From assembly GCA_947477055.1 (NCBI GenBank), contig CANJSX010000003.1:1-45086 (forward strand): 45,086 bases of DNA, read 5' to 3'. Of this stretch, positions 18,651 to 26,678 are shown piece after piece (within the stretch, counting starts at the first letter, position 1; every line of letters starts with the position of its first letter). The stretch comes from Sphingomonadaceae bacterium. GTDB lineage: Bacteria > Pseudomonadota > Alphaproteobacteria > Sphingomonadales > Sphingomonadaceae. Made by a program: the position numbers and the translations under genes. Below the pieces are notes generated by a model, which made no database searches, was not told the origin of the DNA, and saw nothing but the letters and a program-made list of their open reading frames with translations.

Positions 18651-19919
18651 TTGGCCCGCATCGTGATGAAATTCGGCGGCACCTCGATGGCCGGCACCGA
18701 GCGCATCCGCCGCGTCGCCAATATCGTGCGCCGCCAGCAGGCGGCCGGGCACGAGGTGGCGGTGGTGGTTTCGGCCATGGCGGGCGAGACCGACCGGCTG
18801 GTGACCTTCTGCCGCGAGGCCAATGCGCTCTACGATCCGGCGGAATACGATGTGGTCGTTGCCGCGGGTGAGCAGATCACTGCGGGCCTGCTGGCACTGA
18901 CGCTGCAGGCGATGGGCTGCAAGGCGCGCAGTTGGCTCGGCTGGCAGCTGCCGGTGCGGACCGATGATGCCCATGCCAAGGCGCGGATCGAATCGATCGA
19001 TTCCGCTGCGCTGCTCGCCTCGATGGCGGCGGGCGAGATCGCGGTGATCCCAGGCTTCCAGGGCCTCTCCCCCCAGGGCAGGGTGACGACGCTGGGCCGC
19101 GGTGGCTCCGACACTTCGGCGGTCGCAGTGGCGGCGGCGGTGCGGGCGGATCGCTGCGACATCTACACCGATGTCGACGGGGTCTACACCACCGACCCGC
19201 GGATCGTCGCCAAGGCGCGCAAGCTCGAATATGTGACTTACGAGGAAATGCTCGAGCTGGCTTCGGTCGGCTCGAAGGTGCTGCAGACCCGCTCTGTTTC
19301 GCTCGCCATGAAGGAGGGCGTGCGGGTGCAGGTGCTCTCAAGCTTTATCGACGATGACGCTCCGCCGGCCGACAATTTGCCCGGCACGATGATCGTTTCG
19401 GACGAGGAATTGGCCAGAATTCAAGGGGACCTCGAAATGGAAAGCCAGCTGATCACCGGCATTGCCGCTGACAAGAACGAGGCCAAGGTCACGCTGACCC
19501 GCATCGCCGACCGGCCGGGCGCCGTGGCGACGATCTTCGGGCCGCTCGCCGCAGCCAATATCAACGTCGACATGATTATCCAAAATGTCGCCAAGGATAA
19601 GGGCGAGACCGATGTGACCTTCACGGTCACCCGGGCCGACCTTGCCCGCACCCAGGCGATGCTTGAGGCGCAGCAGGAAGCGATCGGCTATTTCCGGATG
19701 ATCGCCGACAGCAAGGTGGCCAAGGTTTCGGTCGTGGGCGTAGGCATGCGCAGCCACGCCGGCGTTGCCGCCACCATGTTCCGCGCGCTGGCCGATCGGG
19801 GCATCAACATCCAGGCGATCTCGACCAGCGAGATCAAGACCTCGGTGCTGATCGACGAGGACGAGACCGAACTGGCGGTGCGCGTGCTGCACACCGCTTA
19901 CGGGATGGACGCGGAGTAA
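18651..19919 (+). CDS. lysC: Aspartokinase (TTG start)
   Basis: ARIVMKFGGTSMAGTERIRRVANIV...; tandem ACT domains; TTG start at 18651. Confidence 0.95.
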   Translation: MARIVMKFGGTSMAGTERIRRVANIVRRQQAAGHEVAVVVSAMAGETDRLVTFCREANALYDPAEYDVVVAAGEQITAGLLALTLQAMGCKARSWLGWQLPVRTDDAHAKARIESIDSAALLASMAAGEIAVIPGFQGLSPQGRVTTLGRGGSDTSAVAVAAAVRADRCDIYTDVDGVYTTDPRIVAKARKLEYVTYEEMLELASVGSKVLQTRSVSLAMKEGVRVQVLSSFIDDDAPPADNLPGTMIVSDEELARIQGDLEMESQLITGIAADKNEAKVTLTRIADRPGAVATIFGPLAAANINVDMIIQNVAKDKGETDVTFTVTRADLARTQAMLEAQQEAIGYFRMIADSKVAKVSVVGVGMRSHAGVAATMFRALADRGINIQAISTSEIKTSVLIDEDETELAVRVLHTAYGMDAE

Positions 19920-19922
19920 GTC

Positions 19923-20318
19923 CTACTCCGTCGTCCGCCCGTCGAAATGCTCATGCGCGGCCTGCGCCTCGGCGCGGGTTTTGTGGATCGTCCCGTCGAT
20001 GTGCTCGGGTGGCGTGTAGATCGTGTAGAGCCGCAGCGGCTCGGCGCCGGTCGATTTCACGTTATGGCGAGCACCGGACGGCACGATGGCGACATCGTCG
20101 GCCTTGACCTTGGTGCAGACCCCGTCGATCCAGACCTCGCCCTCACCCGCCTCAAAGCGGAAGAACTGGCTGACATCGTCATGCACTTCCTCGCCGATCT
20201 CGTCGCCCGGCTGGATCGCCATCAGCACCAGCTGCATTTCCTTGCTGGTGTAGATCACTTGACGGAAATTGGCATTGCCGAGGGTCAGTTCCTCGATATC
20301 GTCGACAAACCCTTTCAT
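19923..20318 (-). CDS. Cupin domain-containing protein
   Basis: MKGFVDDIEELTLGNANFRQVIYTSKEMQLVLMAIQPGDEIGEEVHDDVSQFFRFEAGEGEVWIDG...IVPSGARHNV. Confidence 0.87.
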   Translation of the reverse strand: MKGFVDDIEELTLGNANFRQVIYTSKEMQLVLMAIQPGDEIGEEVHDDVSQFFRFEAGEGEVWIDGVCTKVKADDVAIVPSGARHNVKSTGAEPLRLYTIYTPPEHIDGTIHKTRAEAQAAHEHFDGRTTE

Positions 20319-20493
20319 CGGGGGCCTCCTTTGGTCGTTGCGTTTCAGCCCTACCATTCGGCAGGCACCGGACGAAGCAGGCAATCATGGTCACAGTGAT
20401 TGAGGATGCCAATCAACCGGACCGGCTTGCCCCTTCGCCACTCACCGCATAAAGCGCGGGCAAAGCCTTTCCATTGATCCCGGACAATCACGC

Positions 20494-21504
20494 ATGGCAG
20501 AATACCCGCTGACCTCTGCACTCATGGCGCGCGGCGCCGAATTCCTCGGCAGCAAATACGCCATCCTGTGCGGGGCGATGAGCTGGGTATCGGAGCGCAA
20601 TCTCGTCGCCGCGATCAGCAATGCCGGCGGCTTCGGGGTGATTGCCTGCGGGGCGATGACCCCCGAACTGCTCGATACCGAGATCACCGGGACCAAGGCG
20701 CTGACGAGCAAGCCCTTCGGCGTCAACCTGATCACCATGCACCCCGATCTGTTCGATCTGATCGGCGTTTGCGAGAAGCACGGCATCAGCCACGTGGTGC
20801 TGGCCGGCGGAATACCGCCCAAGGGCAGCGTCGAGGCGATCAAGGTGTTCGGGGCGAAGGTACTGGTTTTCGCGCCGACTCTGGCGCTGGCGTCGCGGCT
20901 GCTGCGCTCGGGCGCCGATGCGCTGGTGATCGAGGGGATGGAAGCGGGCGGCCACATCGGACCGGTTTCGACCAGCGTGCTGGCCCAGGAATTCCTGCCC
21001 TCGCTGGCCGGGGATTTCATCGTCTTCGTTGCCGGCGGGATCGGGCGCGGCGACATGATCGCGGCCTATCTGGAGATGGGTGCTTCCGGCGTGCAGCTTG
21101 GCACGCGCTTTGCCTGCGCCAGCGAATCGATTGCTCACCCGGCGTTCAAGGCAGCGTTCTTCCGGGCCAATGCCCGCGATGCGATCGCTTCGGTGCAGGT
21201 CGATCCGCGCTTGCCGGTGATCCCGGTGCGGGCGCTCAAGAACAAGGGCACCGAGGAGTTCACCGCCAAGCAGCGCGAAGTTGCCCAGCTGCTCGATGCG
21301 GGCACGGTCGATATGGGCCAGGCGCAGCTGCAGATCGAGCACTTCTGGGCCGGCGCGCTGCGCCGCGCAGTGATCGGCGGCGATGTCGAGAGCGGCTCGC
21401 TGATGGCCGGCCAGTCGGTCGGCATGGTCTCGAAGGAAGAGCCGGTGGCCGAAATCATCGCCCAGCTCATGGCCGAAAGCGAAGCGGCACTGGCGCGGCG
21501 TTAG
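20494..21504 (+). CDS. Nitronate monooxygenase / 2-nitropropane dioxygenase family (FabK-like)
   Basis: AILCGAMSWVSERNLVAAISNAGGFGVIACGAM...VIEGMEAGGHIGP; GGIGRGDMIAAYLEMGASGVQLGTRF. Confidence 0.9.
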   Translation: MAEYPLTSALMARGAEFLGSKYAILCGAMSWVSERNLVAAISNAGGFGVIACGAMTPELLDTEITGTKALTSKPFGVNLITMHPDLFDLIGVCEKHGISHVVLAGGIPPKGSVEAIKVFGAKVLVFAPTLALASRLLRSGADALVIEGMEAGGHIGPVSTSVLAQEFLPSLAGDFIVFVAGGIGRGDMIAAYLEMGASGVQLGTRFACASESIAHPAFKAAFFRANARDAIASVQVDPRLPVIPVRALKNKGTEEFTAKQREVAQLLDAGTVDMGQAQLQIEHFWAGALRRAVIGGDVESGSLMAGQSVGMVSKEEPVAEIIAQLMAESEAALARR

Positions 21505-22145
21505 GCGGTCGCTTCCACGACGACTGCTGCGCCTTCGCACTTGGCGTTGGTTTCCTTTGCTCCTCCGCCCAGCATCGCTGCAGCGACGAAGCCCCCAGCG
21601 ACCAGCAGTGCGAAGCCCGCCGTGGCGAGGCCGAGGTAGCGGTCGATGAAGGCCTTGATCGGCGCTCCGAACATGCGGAACGCCACGCCCACGATCATGA
21701 AGCTGATGGCGCGGCTGACGATGCTGGCGGCGACGAAGGTCAGCAGCGGCATCGAGATGAAGCCGGCGGTGATCGTCAGCAGCTTGAAGGGGATCGGGGT
21801 CGCGCCCTTGATCATGATGATCTCGGCCCCGTACTCGCGCAGGTAGCAGGCGGCGCGCGGGAAACTCTCGGTCAGCCCGAGCAGCACCAGCAGCTGCGCG
21901 CCAATCGTGTCGTAGAGGAAGTGGCCGATCGCATAGCCGAGCAACCCGCCGACTACCGAGGCCAGCGTCGCCACTGCGGCAAAGCGCATGGCCTTCTGCG
22001 GTTCGGCCAGGCACATCAGCCCGAGCACCGGATGCGGCGGGATCGGGAAGAAGCTCGCCTCGACAAAGGCGAACAGCGCCAGCCACCAGGTGGCGTGCGG
22101 GTGCGAGGCCTTGGCCATGGTCCAGTCGTAGAGGCGGCGTAGCAA
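21501..22145 (-). CDS. YqaA/DedA-like membrane protein (TTG start at 22145 probable)
   Basis: LLRRLYDWTMAKASHPHATWWLALFAFVEASFFPIPPHPVLGLMCLAEPQKAMRFAAVATLASVVGGLLGYAIG. Confidence 0.8.
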   Translation of the reverse strand: MLRRLYDWTMAKASHPHATWWLALFAFVEASFFPIPPHPVLGLMCLAEPQKAMRFAAVATLASVVGGLLGYAIGHFLYDTIGAQLLVLLGLTESFPRAACYLREYGAEIIMIKGATPIPFKLLTITAGFISMPLLTFVAASIVSRAISFMIVGVAFRMFGAPIKAFIDRYLGLATAGFALLVAGGFVAAAMLGGGAKETNAKCEGAAVVVEATA

Positions 22146-22180
22146 GGGCAGGGATCCGTCGGTTGTTGGCGTTCGCCTGC

Positions 22181-22286
22181 CTAGAGTGATTTCGAGTGAA
22201 ATGGAACATTTCGCGGCTCGGAAATCACGACAAACCAATAGCCTAGAGTGCCGGATTTGATTCAATCAGATCCGAACGCACTCTAG
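22181..22286. repeat. Compound palindromic element: two imperfect hairpins bounded by CTAGAGTG ... CACTCTAG
   Basis: Hairpin 1: 22186-22228 GTGATTTC-GAG-T-GAAATG-GAA-CATTTC-GCGG-CTC-G-GAAATCAC. Hairpin 2: 22243-22286 CTAGAGTGC-CGGATTTGATT-CAATCAGATCCG-AAC-GCACTCTAG. Confidence 0.8.
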
Positions 22287-22344
22287 TCAGGAGGCAAGGT
22301 GGCGACAAGCCTGTGATGAATATAACCGTATGGGCTATTTTAAC

Positions 22345-22373
22345 TTGACATCGACGGGCTGTTTGGGTACATA
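22345..22373 (+). promoter_or_regulatory. Sigma-70-like promoter upstream of terS
   Basis: TTGACA (22345-22350) - 17 nt - TACATA (22368-22373). Confidence 0.55.
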
Positions 22374-22442
22374 CAAGGAACATTGCGATGCACCGAGTCG
22401 CTCCGGCGGTTCGCCCGCTCCCCCAAAACATGGAAACCTTGC

Positions 22443-22931
22443 ATGGCCACTAGGACACGCCGGCCCCGCGAGCTGCCGCCCGCGGAAGGCGAGCAATTGA
22501 GCCGCCACTGGCGAGCCGTCTTTCTCGGCGCGCTTGCCGATACGTCGAATATTGCCGCAGCAGCGCGGCTGGCCGGAGTTACTCCCAGCCATGCCTACAA
22601 GGTGCGCCGGCTGGAACCGGACTTTGCCCGGCAGTGGCTGGCCGCGCTGTGCGAAGGCTACGACAATCTCGAGCTGGAACTGCTCCAGCGTCTGCGTAGC
22701 GGATCGCTCAAGGACGACGACGGGCGCAAGTTCGACAACGCTGTCGCCTTTCGGCTGTTGCTGGCCCACCGCGAAAGCGCCGCCCGCCAGCGCGCCATAG
22801 CCGGGAACGAGGACGTCGTCCGGATCCGCGAATCTATCACCACCAAACTCGAGACAATGCGCCGCCGCGCGCTGGAGGCCGGAGAAGATGCCGGAGCTTA
22901 TCCCGACGATGAAGACAAGGAAATCCGCTAG
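22443..22931 (+). CDS. Terminase small subunit-like protein (GTA g1/TerS-like)
   Basis: ALADTSNIAAAARLAGVTPSHAYKVRRLEPDFARQWLAALCEGYDNLELELLQRLRSG...; HTH-type TerS, directly upstream of and overlapping a terL remnant. Confidence 0.75.
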   Translation: MATRTRRPRELPPAEGEQLSRHWRAVFLGALADTSNIAAAARLAGVTPSHAYKVRRLEPDFARQWLAALCEGYDNLELELLQRLRSGSLKDDDGRKFDNAVAFRLLLAHRESAARQRAIAGNEDVVRIRESITTKLETMRRRALEAGEDAGAYPDDEDKEIR

Positions 22932-23370
22932 GCTTTCCAAGGATCATGACCCGCTGGTGCGTTATCTCGCCTCACTGCCCCATGACCAGCGGATGGCCTG
23001 CGTCGCCGGGCTGAATGAGGGAGAGCAGCGCGAGCTCAAGGTCCATTGGCGTGTCTGGGCGCGCGATGGACAGCTCCCGCCGGCGGGTGAGTGGCTAGCC
23101 TGGCTGATCATGGCCGGGCGCGGCTAAGGCAAGACCCGCGCCGGAACCGAATGGGTGCGGTCGATAGTCGAACGCACACCGGACGCCCGTCTGGCCCTGG
23201 TCGCCGCTACGCTGGGCGAGGCACGATCGGTGATGGTCGAGGGCGAAAGCGGGCTGATGGCGGTTTGCCCACCCGGTATGGTGCCAGAGTTCGAGCCGTC
23301 GCTCCGACGGTTGAAATGGCCCAACGGTGCTCAGGCCATGCTCTATTCGGCACAGGAGCCGGATAGTCTG
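22888..23370 (+). pseudogene. Terminase large subunit (GTA/phage), N-terminal remnant with an in-frame TAA in Walker A and loss of everything after about 160 codons
   Basis: ...QLPPAGEWLAWLIMAGRG*GKTRAGTEWVRSIVERTPDARLALVAATLGEARSVMVEGESGLMAVCPPGMVPEFEPSLRRLKWPNGAQAMLYSAQEPDSL then unrelated sequence; TAA at 23125-23127. Confidence 0.88.
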
Positions 23371-23410
23371 ACGACGAACACGGATCTTCCAACACGCCTG
23401 TTGCATTCTA

Positions 23411-23550
23411 GGAGACCAGCCAGTCGCAACACACGGTGAGCCTGCCGGTGCAGTCCTCATTGATTGCCGCGATGCCGGGCGGAGCCTTCAGGGTTCGCCA
23501 GCGCGGCAGCCACGCCTTGTCCGAGCCACTGCTGCTGGCCAGACTGTAAA
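23411..23550 (+). pseudogene. Possible C-terminal remnant of the last GTA tail/host-specificity gene
   Basis: Open frame ...ETSQSQHTVSLPVQSSLIAAMPGGAFRVRQRGSHALSEPLLLARL* directly before the DUF2793 gene, with no start; the identity is inferred from position. Confidence 0.4.
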
Positions 23551-23576
23551 TTCTTCCAAACTTCCGGAGTGTGCAA

Positions 23577-24043
23577 ATGAGTGATCCGATCGTTTTCGAC
23601 ACCGCGAGCCCGAGATTTGGCCTGCCAATGCTTTTCGTCGGTCAGACACAGAAAGAGGCGTTCGTCAACGAAGCACATGCTCTCGCCGATGCCCTGATCC
23701 ATTGCGCCATCGAAGGTCAGGCCAACACTCCGCCTGCTACGCCCATTGACGGAACGGCATGGCTTGTCGGCTTGTCGGCTCGTCGCCAACCGGCGATTGG
23801 ACCGGGAAGGCAGGAAAGCTGGCATTTCGACAAGGTGGGAATTGGCTGTTTGCTACCCCGTGCGACGGGATGCGGGTTTTGAATCGCTCGACCGGCCATG
23901 ACAATCGCTACCTGGGTAGCTGGCAGGTGCCGGTCCGTCCGGCGCCGCCCAGCGGTGGAACCACAGTCGATGCCGAAGCTCGTTCGGCAATTGTTAATCT
24001 GATCAGTGCTTTGACCGTCGCGGGTGCACTCCCCGTTAGCTGA
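23577..24043 (+). pseudogene. DUF2793-family protein, frameshifted by an 8-bp tandem duplication
   Basis: Frame 1 [65 protein letters not shown], then frame 2 [39 protein letters not shown]...GGTTVDAEARSAIVNLISALTVAGALPVS*; cttgtcgg present twice at 23763-23778. Confidence 0.85.
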
Positions 24044-24240
24044 CGTCGCGTCTCACGATGGGTGGGTGGGATCAACCCGTCGCTAGCAAGTCTCGGTTCG
24101 ATGGATTTAGAGTTGCAAGGTCGTGGAATTGCGGCATTCCTGCAACAGTCGCGAATTTGCTGACTTGCACCGGGAACTCTTACGCGATAGATCGCTTTAG
24201 CACTCGGTGGCTTCAATTTCGCCAATAAGGGGAATATATA

Positions 24241-25329
24241 ATGCGGAAATTCGTCATAGGGATGGCGCTGGCCTCGTCGGCCCTCGCTTCGCCAGCATTG
24301 GCGCGCGACGATTCATGGTATGTCGAAGGTGACGCGGGCGTTGTGCTCGTCCAAAACGTCTTCAACATCACTGGCGTCGCCAACAACGGTTCGCTGGACA
24401 CCAAGCCCGGCTACGACTTCGGCGGCATCGTCGGTTATGACTTCGGCGGGTTCCGCCTTGAAGCCGAAGCCAGCTATCGTCGCGCGGAAGAGAAGAACTA
24501 TACCGTCGGCGCAACCACGTACAGCGACGCCCAGGTCGGCGGCGGTGCCGAGGCGCTGAGCTTCATGGGTAACGTCCTGTTCGATTTCGGTCCCGATGAT
24601 GGCCTTCAGGGCTTTGTCGGTGGCGGCGTCGGCGTTGGCCGTGTGAAGAACTCGGTTATCATCGGTCAGCTCGCTACCGACATCACTGACTCCGACACCG
24701 GTCTCGCCTGGCAAGGCCTGGCTGGCATTCGCATGCCGATCAGCGATAGCTGGGACATCGGTCTGAAGTATCGCTACTACAACCAGAGCCACAACGATCT
24801 GGTGGCTGCGAATGGCCGGAGCGTGCGCACGCGCTTCCGTTCGCACTCGCTGCTGGCGACCTTGGCGTATAATTTTGGCGCTCCGGCTGCTCCGCCCCCG
24901 CCCCCGCCCCCGCCCCCGCCGCCTCCGCCGCCTCCCCCGCCGCCTCCGCCTCCGCCTCCTCCTCCGCCGGTGGCAGTGTGCAACAAGGGTCCGTACATCG
25001 TGTTCTTCGACTGGGATAAGTCGAACATCACGCCGGAAGCGGCTTCGATCCTCGATAGCGCCGTTTCGGCCTATGCGGATTGCAGCAGCGTTCCGATCAT
25101 GCTGGCCGGCTATGCCGACCGCTCGGGCACGCCGAAGTACAATCAGGGCCTCTCGGAGCGTCGCAACGCTTCGACGACCGAGTACCTGACCTCGCATGGT
25201 ATCGCTGCTTCGGCGATCACCGGCCAGGGCTTTGGTGAGAACAACCCGCGCGTTCCGACCGCCGATGGCGTGCGTGAACTTCAGAACCGCCGGGTGGAAA
25301 TCACCTACGGTCCGGGTTCGGGCAACTAA
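24241..25329 (+). CDS. OmpA-family protein: outer membrane beta-barrel, poly-proline linker, peptidoglycan-binding OmpA C-terminal domain
   Basis: Signal peptide MRKFVIGMALASSALASPALA; YIVFFDWDKSNITPEAASILDSA...GYADRSGTPKYNQGLSERRNASTTEYL; ...NRRVEITYGPGSGN. Confidence 0.93.
   Translation: MRKFVIGMALASSALASPALARDDSWYVEGDAGVVLVQNVFNITGVANNGSLDTKPGYDFGGIVGYDFGGFRLEAEASYRRAEEKNYTVGATTYSDAQVGGGAEALSFMGNVLFDFGPDDGLQGFVGGGVGVGRVKNSVIIGQLATDITDSDTGLAWQGLAGIRMPISDSWDIGLKYRYYNQSHNDLVAANGRSVRTRFRSHSLLATLAYNFGAPAAPPPPPPPPPPPPPPPPPPPPPPPPPPVAVCNKGPYIVFFDWDKSNITPEAASILDSAVSAYADCSSVPIMLAGYADRSGTPKYNQGLSERRNASTTEYLTSHGIAASAITGQGFGENNPRVPTADGVRELQNRRVEITYGPGSGN
24892..24969 (+). repeat. Low-complexity CCN tract encoding 26 consecutive prolines
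   Basis: Codons ccg/ccc/cct counted directly from 24892 to 24969. Confidence 0.9.
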
Positions 25330-25354
25330 GCCTCGCGATCAGCGAAACAAGAGA

Positions 25355-25383
25355 GGGGCCGGAGAAATCCGGCCCCTTTTCTG
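25355..25383 (+). terminator. Rho-independent terminator of the ompA-like gene
   Basis: GGGGCCGG-AGAAAT-CCGGCCCC-TTTTCTG. Confidence 0.85.
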
Positions 25384-25431
25384 TTGGTCTTCAGAATTTA
25401 CGCGGGTGAGGCAAAGCCTGGGCGCTCAAGA

Positions 25432-26127
25432 TCAGGCTGCATAGCTGGTCGGGTCGACCAGTCCCGCCTCGGCGAAGCCCGCGCGGCGTAGCCGGCAGCT
25501 GTCGCATTGGCCGCAGGCGCGCCCGTCTGGCTCTGGATCGTAGCACGACCAGCTCATCCCGGCATCGAGACCAAGCCGGTCAGCCTCGCGGGCAATATCT
25601 GCCTTGCCGAGGAATTGCAGTGGGGCATGAATCGCAAATCGATCGCCTTCCGCCCCTGCCTTGGTCGCGAGATCGGCCAGTTCGGCAAATCCGGCGATGA
25701 ACTCGGGGCGGCAGTCGGGATAGCCCGAATAGTCCAGCGCATTCACCCCGATGAAGATATCCCGCGCACCCAATGCTTCGGCCCATGCGAGGGTTAGCGA
25801 CAGGAACACGAGGTTGCGGGCCGGTACATAGGTGACCGGGATATCGGTACCGACGCCGTCCTTGGGCACAGCGATATCGTCGGTGAGCGCGGATCCGCCG
25901 AACTGACGCAAATCCAGCGGCAAGATTACATGGCGAACCGCCCCGAGCTCCTCCGCGATGACGGCGGCGGCGGCAAGTTCGCACCGATGCCGCTGGTTGT
26001 AATCGATCGTCAAGGCGTGGACCCGGTAACCCGCTTCCCGGGCAAGACCTGCCACGACCATTGAATCCAGACCGCCGGAAAGCAGCACGACCGCAATGCG
26101 GCCCTCACCCGATGTTAGCTTTGCCAT
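25432..26127 (-). CDS. queC: 7-cyano-7-deazaguanine synthase
   Basis: VVLLSGGLDSMVVAGLAREAGYRVHALTIDYNQRH...; SWSCYDPEPDGRACGQCDSCRLR. Confidence 0.96.
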   Translation of the reverse strand: MAKLTSGEGRIAVVLLSGGLDSMVVAGLAREAGYRVHALTIDYNQRHRCELAAAAVIAEELGAVRHVILPLDLRQFGGSALTDDIAVPKDGVGTDIPVTYVPARNLVFLSLTLAWAEALGARDIFIGVNALDYSGYPDCRPEFIAGFAELADLATKAGAEGDRFAIHAPLQFLGKADIAREADRLGLDAGMSWSCYDPEPDGRACGQCDSCRLRRAGFAEAGLVDPTSYAA

Positions 26128-26149
26128 GCCCGAGGGGTAGCGGTGCAGA

Positions 26150-26563
26150 CTAGGCCGGGCAATCCCCGACGCGCCTACCTTCGGCGACGAAATTGAAGGG
26201 CAGGCCGTCGGCAATGCCTTGGGTTTCGATCTGCACGAGGCGGCTGGTTTCGCGGCGGATGTGTGTGCGCCCGTAGCCTTTGCCGCGGCAGGTATACTGC
26301 ACGGTCACGTCATCGGTCGTGTCATCGACGATAAAACGCTCACAGCTGTTCTGAGGATGGCGCAGCTGGATCAGACGCCGCGAGTCGCCAAGGCAGACAG
26401 CTTGCACAGTGCCGGCGGCATCGCGCATTCGCAATTCCCAGCGTCCGCGCTCCAATCGGTCGAGCATGGACAGCGGCGCGCGCTGCCCGGAAGCGGGCAG
26501 GGCAAATGCCAAGCCTCCCGCCACCACGGCGATCGCCAGCCGCAACCTTCTGCTAACCGCCAT
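26150..26563 (-). CDS. Secreted hypothetical protein (DUF3617-like)
   Basis: Signal-peptide-like N-terminus; ...RGRWELRMRDAAGTVQAVCLGDSRRLIQLRHPQNSCERFIVDDTTDDVTVQYTCRGKGYGRTHIRRE. Confidence 0.65.
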   Translation of the reverse strand: MAVSRRLRLAIAVVAGGLAFALPASGQRAPLSMLDRLERGRWELRMRDAAGTVQAVCLGDSRRLIQLRHPQNSCERFIVDDTTDDVTVQYTCRGKGYGRTHIRRETSRLVQIETQGIADGLPFNFVAEGRRVGDCPA

Positions 26564-26678
26564 GTAAACTCCGGCTCCGTTTTCTGATTTGCTCCTAGCC
26601 CGAATCTTTGGGCCGTTCCGATTGTATCATTTTACCAATCGACGGCCAACCGTGCGCCATGAGCGATGAACGGATGGT

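Noticed and set aside
20568-22142. 524-aa plus-strand ORF overlapping the nitronate monooxygenase gene and the antisense of the YqaA-like gene
   Set aside because: Alternate-frame artefact typical of GC-rich DNA; Arg/Gly/Asp-rich without domain signal.
24892-24969. Possible CRISPR-like or tandem-repeat array
   Set aside because: It is a codon-level proline tract inside an OmpA-family gene; no spacers.
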